Origin: Myxococcales bacterium
GTDB taxonomy: Bacteria; Myxococcota_A; Polyangia; Fen-1088
Assembly: GCA_022184915.1 (NCBI GenBank)
Contig: JAGTJU010000002.1
Location: forward strand, 124,001-188,000
Direction of reading: 5' to 3'
DNA: 64,000 bases
Below are positions 37,663 through 46,117 of the stretch, piece after piece; the first letter of the stretch is position 1, and every line of letters begins with the position of its first letter. The notes beneath the pieces are model-generated. The model saw nothing but the letters and a program-made list of their open reading frames with translations, did not search any database and had not been told where the DNA came from. The translations under genes and the position numbers were made by a program.

Positions 37663-38165
37663 CTGTTCTTCATCACCAAGCCCGCGTTCAGGTAAGTGGC
37701 GTACCCGCTCCAACCGAGATAGGGCAGCATCAGACCCGCCGCCAGGCCGTCGACTTTGCGGGCCTCGGCCGCATAAGCTCCGATCGCAGGCACGAGCGCG
37801 GTCGAGACCGCGAGCGCCGCCCGCAGGCGGTGCGCGCCGAAAAAAAGTGGCGACCAAGCAGCGTTGAGTGCCAGCTGCGCGGTCCAGAAGCCGAGCGCGC
37901 GCTGCCTCGCCCGGGAGTCCTCCGCTCGGAACACGCGCCACGCGGAGTAGGCCATGCTGGCGTAAAGGAAGGTCCAGACGGGACCAAAAACCTTCGCCGG
38001 TGGGGTACCCCGCGGTTTTTTCAGACGGCGATACCAGCGGCCCGACCCCGAGGCCTTCGCGCCCACGAGGGCCGCGGCAACGGTGCCTCCGACGATGAGC
38101 CCGCCGGCGACAGCATGTCTCACCCAGCTCTTCGATCCCCACGCGCAGGTGCGGCTCGGTGTCAT
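37659..38165 (-). CDS. TspO/MBR-family tryptophan-rich sensory protein
   Basis: 168-residue five-helix membrane protein of the TspO/translocator family, which binds tetrapyrroles. Visible family features: WYRRLKKPRGTPPAKVFGPVWTFLYASMAYSAWRVF (W..L.KP..TP....F...W..LY..M), AQLALNAAWSPLFFGAHRL and LMLPYLGWSGYATYLNAGLVMKN, with the conserved W and N/P residues. ATG 38165 gives the usual family length; a GC-rich frame upstream (to 38285) is disregarded. It is the first gene of a two-gene operon with the AI-2E-type transporter. Confidence 0.88.
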   Translation of the reverse strand: MTPSRTCAWGSKSWVRHAVAGGLIVGGTVAAALVGAKASGSGRWYRRLKKPRGTPPAKVFGPVWTFLYASMAYSAWRVFRAEDSRARQRALGFWTAQLALNAAWSPLFFGAHRLRAALAVSTALVPAIGAYAAEARKVDGLAAGLMLPYLGWSGYATYLNAGLVMKNR

Positions 38166-38306
38166 GGTTCTCGTACCTCCCGAGCGGCTCGCTGCACGGG
38201 GCATGCCGCCCGCCCGCGTGCGCGCGTGGGGGCCACGCGGGCCAAGCGCCGTGTCGGTGGGGTGACGGCGTAACGCTGTCGCCACGCGCCTCCGGGCCGG
38301 CCCCTC

Positions 38307-38936
38307 TCAGCGTGCAGGCGTACCCTGGCGAATCACCCCACACGCCACGCGGCCCCCCGCATCTCCCGAGGGCTGCGAGCGCAGATCGTCCTTGCCCGCG
38401 TGTACGATGAAGGCGCGTCCCACCACGTACTGTGGGCCTATCGTGAGCAGCGGCAACGAGGACCACAGGTCTACCCGGGCCACGCCCTGGGCGTCGGCGT
38501 CGATGTTGCCGAAGTCTCCGGAGTGATGCCGTTGCTCCGGGTCGTCAGGGCTGCCGTGGGGATGCCCCTCGGGGGCAAAGTGTCCACCGGCGCTCGTGGC
38601 ATCGGGCGCGCTACAGTCTCCCGTTTCGTGGATGTGAAAGCCGTGGAGGCCCTCGGTCAGGCCGGTCACGGTGCCCGTGATGTGAACCCGTTCACCCTGC
38701 CGCTCGAGCACGAGCACGCCTTCCACGGTCTGGTTCCTCGTAGGGACAAGCAGGACGTGGGCGAGGGCGTCCCGGGCAGAAGTTCCTGCCTGTGCGGCGT
38801 CCCGTTCGGGCGGGGCCGCCAAAGGTGCCTGCGACGCCGGGGGCATCGTGCTGCGGCAGGCAACGAAAAACGGTGAAGCGAAGGCCGCACAGGCAAGACC
38901 CGTTGCGAGCCGCGCGCGTAAGTTCATTGATGTCAT
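38307..38936 (-). CDS. sodC: Cu/Zn superoxide dismutase lipoprotein
   Basis: 209-residue periplasmic or surface superoxide dismutase. The signal ends in ASPFFVAC, a lipobox, so it is probably lipid-anchored. Copper ligands appear in LHGFHIHETGDCSA, the bridging and zinc ligands in SAGGHFAPEGHPHG and DFGNIDADAQG, and the last copper His and active-site Arg region in RAFIVHAGKDDL and GGRVACGVI. The two Cys (GDC and VAC) form the usual disulphide. ATG 38936 (MTSMNL) fits the signal better than 38966. It protects the envelope from superoxide. Confidence 0.92.
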   Translation of the reverse strand: MTSMNLRARLATGLACAAFASPFFVACRSTMPPASQAPLAAPPERDAAQAGTSARDALAHVLLVPTRNQTVEGVLVLERQGERVHITGTVTGLTEGLHGFHIHETGDCSAPDATSAGGHFAPEGHPHGSPDDPEQRHHSGDFGNIDADAQGVARVDLWSSLPLLTIGPQYVVGRAFIVHAGKDDLRSQPSGDAGGRVACGVIRQGTPAR

Positions 38937-39509
38937 GGCTGTCTCCCGTGAAGCGAACGCCCTCACGTCGAGGGCGCCCTTTTGGGATGCTTACCAGGTA
39001 CGGGGCGTCTCAGCCCGCGCGGTGGTTCTGTCCACCCGCTTACGAGGCCGCGCGCGCGGGAACGTCCGCCTCGAGACCGAGCCGTCGTCGAAAGTCGGCG
39101 ACGGTCTCCGCAATGCCCCTTTCGAGCGGAACGGCGGGGCCCCATCCGAGCGCCTCGCGGGCCCTGGTGATGTCGGGCTTGCGGCGAACGGGGTCGTCTT
39201 TCGGCAGAGGGTTGAAGACCAGGGGCGCTTGCGAGCCCACTTCTTCCTTGATGATCCGCGCGAGCTCCAACATGGTGCTTTCGCGGGGGTTCCCGAGGTT
39301 CACAGGCGTGGCTTGCAGGTCGCTCTCCATCAGGCGCAAGAACCCCTCGATGAGGTCGGTCACATAGCAGAAGGAGCGTGTCTGTTGGCCATCTCCGAAC
39401 ATGGTGAGCGGCTCGTCCCGCAGCGCCTGGACCACGAGGTTCGAGACCACCCGTCCATCGGCCTCGTGCATGCGGGGCCCGTAGGTGTTGAAGATGCGCG
39501 CGATCCTAA

Positions 39510-40840
39510 GGGGCTGCCGCGAAAAAAGTCGATCGTCTCGTCATGTCGGTACGGTCGGGTGGATGGTGTAGTTCCACTCGCCGTGGAAGACGTTGGGATC
39601 GAGATTCACGAGTGCGAGGTCCTTGTCCGAGACGCGGCGACCCTTGGCGTAAGTGCGACTGTCGACTCGGCTCTTCACGAGCAGTCCGGTCGTCGTCGTC
39701 GTCGCTGCGATTAGATTGACGATGACTTGATGGGTGACCAGAGGCTTTCCGCGCCAGTTCTGGGTGATGAAGGAAAACAAGCGGTGCTCGATCTTGTTCC
39801 ACTTGCTCGTTCCCGGAGGCAGATGACAGACGGTGATGGGGAAGCGCAGGTCGTCGACGAGCTTTTGTAGCTCGAGCTTCCATAGGCGCAGCCTATAGCC
39901 GTTGCTTCCACCTCCGTCCGCCGTGATCACGAGCGAGGTCGCGTTTGGATACCTCGAGGCGCCCATCTCGCTCCACCAGGTGCGGATGCTCTGCACCGCG
40001 AATTCCCCCGTGTCGTGGCTCACGCCAACGCTGACCCACGCCTCGTTCTTCTGGAGGTCGTAGATGCCGTACGGTGTGGCGCGTCCCTTTTCGTCGTCGA
40101 CGAAGTCGTGCACGTTGACATCGACCGGATCTTCCTTCCCGCTGAGCTCGCGGCCGCCGTTCTTGTACGGTCCGACAAGCTCTCGTTTCTTCGTGTCCAC
40201 AGAGATCGCCGGCTCGTTCGTTTCGAGCTGTCGACGGAGTGTCTCGTTGATGTGCTCAAACTGAGCGTTTCGATCTGGATGCTGCGCGCCCTCAAGCCGC
40301 TTGCGATTCGCCTGGAGACTGTAGCCGAGCTCCTTGAGCAGTCTTGAGACCATCTTCATGCTCGTTTGGTGCCCCTGCTTCTTGAGCGCCTCCACGAGAT
40401 TGCGCTGGCTACGAGCTGTCCACAGAAGCGGCGACTCGGGATCTCCGCGTGTCGTCGATTCTACAAGCTTCTTCAGATCCGGAATCAATCTCGGATCCTT
40501 CTCGGTTGCCTTCTTGCGCCCGGCGCCTGGTCGACGGCTTCGCGTTGGCGGTAAATGCCTCGCCGTCCCGTTTTCGATCGCCCGTACTTCGGCGATCCCG
40601 CGCCCCACCACGCTCGGTGCCATACCCGTCGCACGAGATGCAGCGACAATGCCGCCGTAGCCAAAAGCGATCGCCTCGTTCGCCACGAATAGCCGCCGAG
40701 CTCTCTCTGTCAGACTCCCCTTTATCTTGCCGTAGCGATCCCGTATCTCGGATTCACGCCGCGATCGTTCCTTGGTCATGCACCTCCAATGGAGATCCTC
40801 CTCGCAGATAAAGTCAACCTATTTATTTCGCGGCATGCCC
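39510..40840 (-). mobile_element. Complete ISAzo13-like insertion sequence, 1331 bp
   Basis: Ends are GGGGCTGCCGCG (39510-39521) and its imperfect inverted partner CGCGGCATGCCC (40829-40840), matching at 10 of 12 positions with A/T-rich bases just inside. The target triplet TAA (TTA on the gene strand) is duplicated at 39507-39509 and 40841-40843. It carries a single full transposase gene. Flanking homology to the disrupted UDP-sugar gene fixes both boundaries. Confidence 0.88.
39541..40779 (-). CDS. ISAzo13-family transposase
   Basis: 412-residue transposase of the ISAzo13/Rhodopirellula type (DDE superfamily). The N-terminal HTH part ([28 protein letters not shown]) is followed by a basic linker ([13 protein letters not shown]) and the catalytic core. 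That core has [19 protein letters not shown] (first Asp), [20 protein letters not shown] (second Asp) and [20 protein letters not shown] (the NKIEH glutamate). The frame is intact, so the element may still move. It fills almost all of the insertion sequence. Confidence 0.9.
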   Translation of the reverse strand: MTKERSRRESEIRDRYGKIKGSLTERARRLFVANEAIAFGYGGIVAASRATGMAPSVVGRGIAEVRAIENGTARHLPPTRSRRPGAGRKKATEKDPRLIPDLKKLVESTTRGDPESPLLWTARSQRNLVEALKKQGHQTSMKMVSRLLKELGYSLQANRKRLEGAQHPDRNAQFEHINETLRRQLETNEPAISVDTKKRELVGPYKNGGRELSGKEDPVDVNVHDFVDDEKGRATPYGIYDLQKNEAWVSVGVSHDTGEFAVQSIRTWWSEMGASRYPNATSLVITADGGGSNGYRLRLWKLELQKLVDDLRFPITVCHLPPGTSKWNKIEHRLFSFITQNWRGKPLVTHQVIVNLIAATTTTTGLLVKSRVDSRTYAKGRRVSDKDLALVNLDPNVFHGEWNYTIHPTVPT

Positions 40841-41478
40841 TAACCTCGAGACCATACTGGCTGGCATAGGCGACCGTGAGAGATTCGGCACACCGTTTCC
40901 CTTCGTCGTAACAGGAGCGAGGCCCTATCGGGTTGACGTGCCCCCAGTAGCTTTCGGGTTGAGGGTGGATCGCTGGGTCACCGTAGACTTCCGAGGTGGA
41001 CGCGATGAGCACGCGGGCGTGGGCTTCGCGGGCCACTTCCAGCACGTTCAGGGTGCCTTCGACCGCCGTACGGATCGTGCGCACCGGATTGCGCTGGTAG
41101 TGAACGGGCGAGGCAGGACAGGCCAGATGATAGATCTGATCGATCTCCATCGTGAAGGGGATCTGGACGTCGTGCCGAACCAACTCGAAGCGGGGTTTGC
41201 CCAGCAGACGTTCGATGTTGCGCCGGCTTCCCGTGAAAAAATTGTCGAGACAGACCACCTCGTGTCCCTGCGCCAGCAGGCGTTCGCACAAATGCGAGCC
41301 CAAAAATCCGCTGCCGCCCGTCACCAAAATGCGCTTCATTCGCATGTTGCCCCCTGCCTTTGTCCCAAAGTTCGCCGGGCAGCTCCTTGCGTCGCACGTG
41401 ACGTGTGAGCGCGCCGCCCCGACTTCGCGCGAACGGATGCACCCGGCATGCCACGAGGGCTACTGGTGGGGATGCCCC

Positions 41479-42417
41479 TCAGGCGCGGGTGACGACCCGG
41501 TTTTTCCCTGTGTGTTTCGCTTCGTAGAGGGCCTGGTCGGCGGCGAACACCAGTCCCTCCTCGGCCATGCCGGTGGCGAGCGTGGCCACCCCCACGCTCA
41601 CCGTCACCTGGAACGGACGATCCACACCTTCCCCCGTGTGAACGAGGCTGGCGACCCCCGCGCGGAGCCGCTCTGCCAGCACGAGCGCACCATCCATGGC
41701 GGTTTCGCGCAGGATGACGGCGAACTCTTCGCCGCCGTAGCGAAACACGGCGTCTTCCCTCCGAATCGCCGCCGACAGCTGGCCGGCAACGCCCTTGAGG
41801 ACTGCATCGCCCACCGGGTGTCCGAGGCTGTCGTTGACGCGCTTGAAGTTGTCCACGTCGACCATGATCAAGGAGAGCGGGCGCATGTGCCGACGCGCCC
41901 CCGCGCACTCGGAGGCCAGCCGCTCGTCGAAGTGACGCCGGTTGAACACGCCCGTCAGTGCGTCCCGTGAGGCCGCGGCGTGCAGCCGCTGATGCATCTC
42001 CTCTTCGAGCGGATCGAGGTGAGTCAGCCGTAAAAGCGTGGTGGCGCCCGCGCGGATGACGTCCCGGGCCTCGAGCACGTGCCGGGTGACCGGGCGTTCG
42101 TTCACGAAGGTGCCGTTCCGGCTGCCGAGGTCCTCCAGCACGAAGGCCTCACCCACGCGCTCGATCCGCAGGTGCTGACGCGACATCCCGTCGTCCTCCA
42201 GCAGGAAGTGGGCTCCCGCCCCCCGACCCAGCACCCAGTGTTCACCTGGCCACAGCCGCAACACCCGGCCTTCGTAGGGGCCCTGCAGCACGACCAGGCA
42301 GGGACGTCGGGGGCCTTGCGCCGGGCCGACGGAGGGGGCCGCCGGAGCCGCCGAGAGCAGAAGGCCCGTTTCGTCAGGTGCCACCGCTTCGGGCACCGCA
42401 TCGTCTTCGCCATTCAT
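41479..42417 (-). CDS. FHA-GGDEF diguanylate cyclase
   Basis: 312-residue cytoplasmic protein joining a phosphothreonine-binding FHA domain (about residues 40-130: HWVLGRGAGAHFLLEDDGMSRQHLRI, LEDLGSRNGTFVNE) to a GGDEF domain (about 150-305: DALTGVFNRRHFDERL, DVDNFKRVNDSLGHPVGD, FRYGGEEFAVIL). The FHA G-R, S-R-H and N-G residues and the GGEEF active site are intact. An RRED sequence five residues before GGEEF provides the inhibitory product site. It likely links Ser/Thr phosphorylation to cyclic di-GMP synthesis. The insertion-split UDP-sugar gene lies downstream on the same strand. Confidence 0.92.
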   Translation of the reverse strand: MNGEDDAVPEAVAPDETGLLLSAAPAAPSVGPAQGPRRPCLVVLQGPYEGRVLRLWPGEHWVLGRGAGAHFLLEDDGMSRQHLRIERVGEAFVLEDLGSRNGTFVNERPVTRHVLEARDVIRAGATTLLRLTHLDPLEEEMHQRLHAAASRDALTGVFNRRHFDERLASECAGARRHMRPLSLIMVDVDNFKRVNDSLGHPVGDAVLKGVAGQLSAAIRREDAVFRYGGEEFAVILRETAMDGALVLAERLRAGVASLVHTGEGVDRPFQVTVSVGVATLATGMAEEGLVFAADQALYEAKHTGKNRVVTRA

Positions 42418-42604
42418 GTTGGTCCGTGCGTTCGTATCGGCCTGCGAGGTCGTGCTCCGGGGGGCATCGACAGCCGCCGCGCCTGCCTTGAGACCGAAGC
42501 GGGGCCCCTTCGGGGCAACGACGTGCCCCAGGTGGGCCGGGTGCTGTCATTGAGGGCGCGCCCCCCGCTCTGGCGCGGCCCCTTGTGCGTGGTATCCCCA
42601 GCGC

Positions 42605-42928
42605 ATGTCGATCACCTCCGTGTCCCGTTTGCGACGCATCGGTTTCGTCGAGGGCCTGTCGTTTTTGGTGTTGCTGCTCATCGCCATGCCTCTCAAGTAC
42701 GCCGCAGGTATGCCCCTGGCGGTCAAGTACGTGGGCTGGGTGCACGGCGCGCTCTTCGTCGCCTACGTGGTGGCGCTCGGGCAGGCGACGTCGGCCATGA
42801 TGTGGCGTCCGCTCACAGCGGTGGCCCTGTTCGTGGCTGCGGTCGTGCCGGGAGGAACCTTCGTGGCCGATCGCTGGCTCAAAAAACAGGTGGCACCCGA
42901 CCCGGTGATGCCCTCCGCCGCCGCCTGA
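42605..42928 (+). CDS. DUF3817 membrane protein
   Basis: 107-residue inner-membrane protein with three hydrophobic helices. It has the DUF3817 signature RRIGFVEGLSFLVLLLIAMP, then LKYAAGMPLAVKYVGWVHG, then ALFVAYVVAL, and a short basic tail. Members are widespread and uncharacterised; some sit near transporters. Monocistronic here, divergent from the FHA-GGDEF gene. Confidence 0.85.
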   Translation: MSITSVSRLRRIGFVEGLSFLVLLLIAMPLKYAAGMPLAVKYVGWVHGALFVAYVVALGQATSAMMWRPLTAVALFVAAVVPGGTFVADRWLKKQVAPDPVMPSAAA

Positions 42929-43006
42929 GCCGCGGCGGGGTGACAGGCACCGCCGGCCGGAAGTGAAGCGCCGGGCACCCTGAGCCCCGGCGTTGCGCCA
43001 GACGCG

Positions 43007-43630
43007 TCAGTTCGCGGCGGGGGCGGCTTCGTCTTCCGACTCTTGCTCGGACTCTGTCGCGGCGCCCTCGGCGGGGGCGTCCTCGGGCGGTGCCTCCTTC
43101 GTCTTTTCGATGCCGTACATCACCACGCGCCACTGGTTGTCCTCGTCCTGCACGACCGTGACGGACTCGAGGGCCGGCGCGTTCTCGAACAGGCTGTGGT
43201 ACGAGACGACGACGTATTGCCCTGCAGGCTGGAGCTTGTTCGTGTAGCGGGTTTTCACGAAGTGCCGCCGGGTGAGGGCGCCGAACGATCCGCGGGCGCC
43301 CGTGAGGCCCTTCGTCCAGTCGCCCTTGCCCACCGTGTTTTGCAGCCGCGAGGCCGCCGTTTCCCAGCTGGTGGCGAAGTCGCCCCGGTCCACGTCGAGC
43401 AGCCACGTGCCGGCAACGACCTGGGCGTTCATGCGGGCTTCTTTCATGGCCTCGCGCGAGAGCTTTTGCAGCGTTTTGGGGGCGGATGCGCTGGCTTCGG
43501 ACTCGGCTTGGGGGCCGCTGCTGGTGGTCGCACACGCCGTCGTGAACAGGGCGGCGCCGACGATGCCGAAGGTGGCGTGGCGCAGCCACGAGACAAGGGA
43601 GGCGGGGGGGCGAAGGGTACCGTTCGTCAT
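43007..43630 (-). CDS. DUF4019-type lipoprotein
   Basis: 207 residues. The signal ends in GAALFTTAC (lipobox). After a Ser/Ala linker, a DUF4019-like domain (about residues 65-175) runs from AQVVAGTWLLDVDRGDFATSWETAASRLQ through VGKGDWTKGL, GSFGALTRRHF and GQYVVVSYHSLFENAPALESVTVVQDEDNQWRVVMYGI. A highly acidic Glu/Ala tail of about 30 residues follows. The domain is known only as an extracytoplasmic fold of unknown role. It lies 82 bp downstream of the Gly/Ser-rich lipoprotein gene, on the same strand. Confidence 0.78.
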   Translation of the reverse strand: MTNGTLRPPASLVSWLRHATFGIVGAALFTTACATTSSGPQAESEASASAPKTLQKLSREAMKEARMNAQVVAGTWLLDVDRGDFATSWETAASRLQNTVGKGDWTKGLTGARGSFGALTRRHFVKTRYTNKLQPAGQYVVVSYHSLFENAPALESVTVVQDEDNQWRVVMYGIEKTKEAPPEDAPAEGAATESEQESEDEAAPAAN

Positions 43631-43712
43631 GGTGAGGCGAATCTAGTCGAGGCCGGTGCCTCTGTCATTCGGGGGGGTGGCCCGCGCGGGGCGGCCGCTC
43701 CCCCGGCGCTCC

Positions 43713-44717
43713 TCAAGGCCCGTCGAACTGCGCCTTCGTGAGCAGCCGCACGCCCGTGATCGACCACTCGATGGCAGGGTTGCTGTTCTCCACGTGCATC
43801 AAGATATCGATGCGTCCCAGGGCCTTCGGGTCGAAAGACGTGCCCGAAAAGTCTTGTTCGAAGCTGAGACGGATCCGCCGCCAACTCGTGGTGATCGCGT
43901 TCGTCCCGGAGCTCTTGTAGCCGCTGGCGCCCGAGTAAAGGGCGGCGTTGAATCCGCGGGCGAGGCTGGACTTCGCATAGAACTCGAAGCCTTCGTAGCC
44001 AGACACGTCGAGGGGCTGCCAATCGGCGCGCTTGCCCCCGTTGCCCTTGTCCGCGCGGAAGTTGATGTTCCAGATGAGGTTCACGGCGCCCGGGTCCTCG
44101 GTCCGGCTCCACAGCGCGTACTTGGTGCCGGCGGGCAGGGCGGGATCGCTGACCTCCTTGGGCTCGATGGGGATCTGCTGCACATTGGAGACCGTGACAC
44201 CATTGTTGAGGCGCATGTAGCCCGGCTTGGCGTCGGCAGCCACCACCTTCGAGATGTCCGGCGACAAGCCCGAGAACATCACACCTGGGCCTTCGGCTGC
44301 GGGGGGCGGCCCCTGCGTCGTGCCACCCGTGCCGGTGCCACCCGTGCCTGGCATGCCCCCTTGGGCTTGCCCCCCTCCCATACCACCCACGCTGGCGCCA
44401 CCGCTTCCGCCCGCCCCGCCGGCCTTGGAGCCACCGCCGCCACCGGCCTGGGTACCGCCGCTGCCTCCCGATGGGGAGCCGCCGTTACCACCGGCCTGGG
44501 AGCCGCCGCTGCCTCCCATTTGGGAACCGCCGCTGCCGCCGGCCTTGGAGCCGCCGCCTGCGCCACCCCCTCCGGAGCCGGCCGCGTTACCTCCGCCGCC
44601 TCCTTCGCCCGCCACGTCGTCGTCACCGTCGCTGGGGCTGCTGCTACAGCTCACGGCCAAAGAAAGCACCATGGCCGCGGCAAGGCCGCGAACCGGAACC
44701 GCACGTCTTCGTTCCAC
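43713..44717 (-). CDS. Gly/Ser-rich lipoprotein with jelly-roll-like C-terminal domain
   Basis: 334-residue lipoprotein (AAAMVLSLAVSC lipobox). Residues about 35-150 are a low-complexity linker of GGSGG, GGSQ and GGTQAGG repeats, typical of Polyangia surface proteins. The C-terminal 180 residues form an all-beta region (YALWSRTEDPGAVNLIWNIN, PLDVSGYEGFEFYAKSS, SWRRIRLSFEQDF, LGRIDILMHVENSNPAIEW). It looks like a carbohydrate-binding-type jelly roll (CBM11-like layout), but this is fold inference only. It may bind a glycan at the cell surface. Confidence 0.68.
   Translation of the reverse strand: MERRRAVPVRGLAAAMVLSLAVSCSSSPSDGDDDVAGEGGGGGNAAGSGGGGAGGGSKAGGSGGSQMGGSGGSQAGGNGGSPSGGSGGTQAGGGGGSKAGGAGGSGGASVGGMGGGQAQGGMPGTGGTGTGGTTQGPPPAAEGPGVMFSGLSPDISKVVAADAKPGYMRLNNGVTVSNVQQIPIEPKEVSDPALPAGTKYALWSRTEDPGAVNLIWNINFRADKGNGGKRADWQPLDVSGYEGFEFYAKSSLARGFNAALYSGASGYKSSGTNAITTSWRRIRLSFEQDFSGTSFDPKALGRIDILMHVENSNPAIEWSITGVRLLTKAQFDGP
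44390..44600. repeat. Degenerate GC-rich tandem repeats encoding Gly/Ser linker
   Basis: Units resembling CCGCCGCTGCCTCC / CCGGCCTGGGAGCC recur at 9-27-bp spacing within the lipoprotein gene at 43713-44717 and encode GGSGGSQAGG-type blocks. It is a coding minisatellite that is likely to vary in length. Confidence 0.6.
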
Positions 44718-44889
44718 GGCTTCATCAAAGCCGAAACATGGGCCGGGTCCGGTTGACAGGTGTCAATGCAACTTTGTGAGCGCGGCCGTCGGCGTGCGGT
44801 CACCGGTAGCCACTCGGTACCGATTCTTTGCGGTTCGGTGAACGCCTTTCGCCGATGCGTCGCGCCAAAAAAAAGTCGGCGCTTAACGA

Positions 44890-45092
44890 GAGGCCCGTCA
44901 CTGGACGGCGGGAGATGAGAATTCCTCTAGTTTCGTCCGAGAATCTCGGTAAGCTTCGCCAGCTGTGCCGCTAGCTCCGCGATCTCGGCTGCCTGCTCCC
45001 AGCTTCGCGTCCCGCTCCGCCACGGCTGCCTCGAGAGCGAGTACGCGCTCGTCATGGGCATTCCCGGAAGCAGTCTCGTCACTCTGGCTCAC
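44890..45092 (-). pseudogene. IS66-type transposase N-terminal remnant
   Basis: The frame from ATG 45092 reads ALEAAVAERDAKL, the coiled-coil start of IS66 transposases. The homology then moves to another frame: AEIAELAAQLAKLTEILGRN, then a TAG stop where Ser is expected, then RNSHLPPSSDGPL. This matches the usual Gly-(Arg/Gln)-Asn-Ser-Arg-Asn-Ser..PPSSD segment. So one frameshift and one stop are present, and the homology ends near 44890; the remaining about 400 residues of the transposase are absent. The rest of the gap 44718-45239 shows no gene. The remnant borders the low-GC island. Confidence 0.72.
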
Positions 45093-45239
45093 ACAAAGCT
45101 TAGATCACGATCCGATCCCGCTGTCGATCCCCTTTCTGGCGTTGCAGACGAACTTCTTGGGGGTGAACAGTTACCCGCTACCTTCGCGTGCGTGACGTCT
45201 TGAAGGCTGTGGATATGGAAAAGCATGGCTACCAAAGCA

Positions 45240-45965
45240 TTACCTCGATGATTCGATACACGGCTTCTGGGGGTAGTCCGCGCAGGGCTCGCAGTGCTTA
45301 TCGATCAACCTTGTTCCTACAAAGAATTCGGCAGCCTTGAAGTCGCGGGCGGCTTTTAGCAAAAACCTCCCGGAGTCTGTTACTTGATCGAACATTCGCC
45401 GGTCGCCGCCATTTGGGTGCTGGCGAAGCCAGGGCAGAGGACGATATTTCACGAGGATTTCCGCATCGCTTTCGCGATCGATGTGAACGCTATCGAAAAC
45501 GAGGCGGCCGGGAAAGTCGCGGCTTGGATGGTACCTTGGCAGAGTCTGTCTTGAAGTGGGGTCGACGTGTCGAGGGGCGCGGAGCTCGAGCGAAACGCTT
45601 GTCACGAATCCACCCCTCTCAAGTGTGGCAATGACGCCGAAATTGTCCCAGGTCATTGTACGGCGAATGTTATTTCCCGCCTCCCAGTGGTTCCATTCTA
45701 TCGGGTATCTCATCGAGTACCCCACGACTCTGGCGGGCCCCAAAACGGCCTGCCACTCATCAGCCGTTTGGCACAGCGAGAGTTTTCGGCCGTTGAAGTC
45801 AAGGAGGTGGCTGTCGCTTTGAATCACCACGTCTAGAATGGGGCTGGGAAGTGGCAAGGGAGGGGCTTGCAAGATCTGCCGGTGTTCAGCCCAACATGAA
45901 CACACGCATGCCACGCTCGCCCACGTGAGCATGCGTCGCGGGCTTATTGCGCCCGGCCGCCTCAC
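45240..45965 (-). CDS. Island lipoprotein A, paralogue of the next gene (possible immunity protein)
   Basis: 241 residues. The N-terminus is a lipoprotein signal (MLTWASVACVCSCW; ATG 45932 is an alternative start giving a shorter n-region). The mature protein starts AEHRQILQAPPLPLPSPILD and continues with a segment nearly identical to the neighbouring paralogue (VVIQSDSHLLDFNGRKLSLC, TADEWQAVLGPARVVG). After about residue 95 the two diverge. The motif FNG..LSL.....EW..VLG recalls small exported proteins often found beside toxins, but no named family is claimed. Being last in a cluster behind a HET-C protein, it may protect against that protein. Confidence 0.65.
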   Translation of the reverse strand: MRRPGAISPRRMLTWASVACVCSCWAEHRQILQAPPLPLPSPILDVVIQSDSHLLDFNGRKLSLCQTADEWQAVLGPARVVGYSMRYPIEWNHWEAGNNIRRTMTWDNFGVIATLERGGFVTSVSLELRAPRHVDPTSRQTLPRYHPSRDFPGRLVFDSVHIDRESDAEILVKYRPLPWLRQHPNGGDRRMFDQVTDSGRFLLKAARDFKAAEFFVGTRLIDKHCEPCADYPQKPCIESSR

Positions 45966-46117
45966 ACGAATTTCCGGCTCGGGTGAATTATGGACACCGA
46001 GCGTCTCTCTGTTTGCCTATGCATTCGCCTGCTCGGCGTGTTGTAGGTTGTCGCTGCGGGTAGAAATGGTTGCCAAGACGTTGCCTTGACGATTTAGTGC
46101 GCGTCTCCTTCCTGAAT

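Larger units (their letters stand above)
39040..41345 (-). pseudogene. UDP-glucuronate decarboxylase-type gene split by an insertion element
   Basis: SDR-family sugar-nucleotide enzyme (UXS type, UDP-glucuronate to UDP-xylose, or a close UDP-sugar epimerase). The N-terminal part (41345-40841) has [15 protein letters not shown] (NAD site), [33 protein letters not shown] and YDEGKR (catalytic Tyr-Lys). The C-terminal part (39506-39040) has [39 protein letters not shown] and NLGNPRE. An ISAzo13-like element at 39510-40840 sits between Val-Arg and Ile. The two parts add to 972 bp, exactly 324 codons in frame, and show no other lesion, so the insertion looks recent. A good ribosome site (AGGGGGCAAC) precedes the ATG. 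Confidence 0.9.

Noticed and set aside
37663-38466. N-terminal extension of the AI-2E transporter frame
   Set aside because: It covers the TspO gene in another frame on the same strand; the true start overlaps the TspO stop.
44390-44600. Regular GC-rich repeats resembling a CRISPR-like array
   Set aside because: Units are in frame, uneven in length and encode Gly/Ser linker; no unique spacers.
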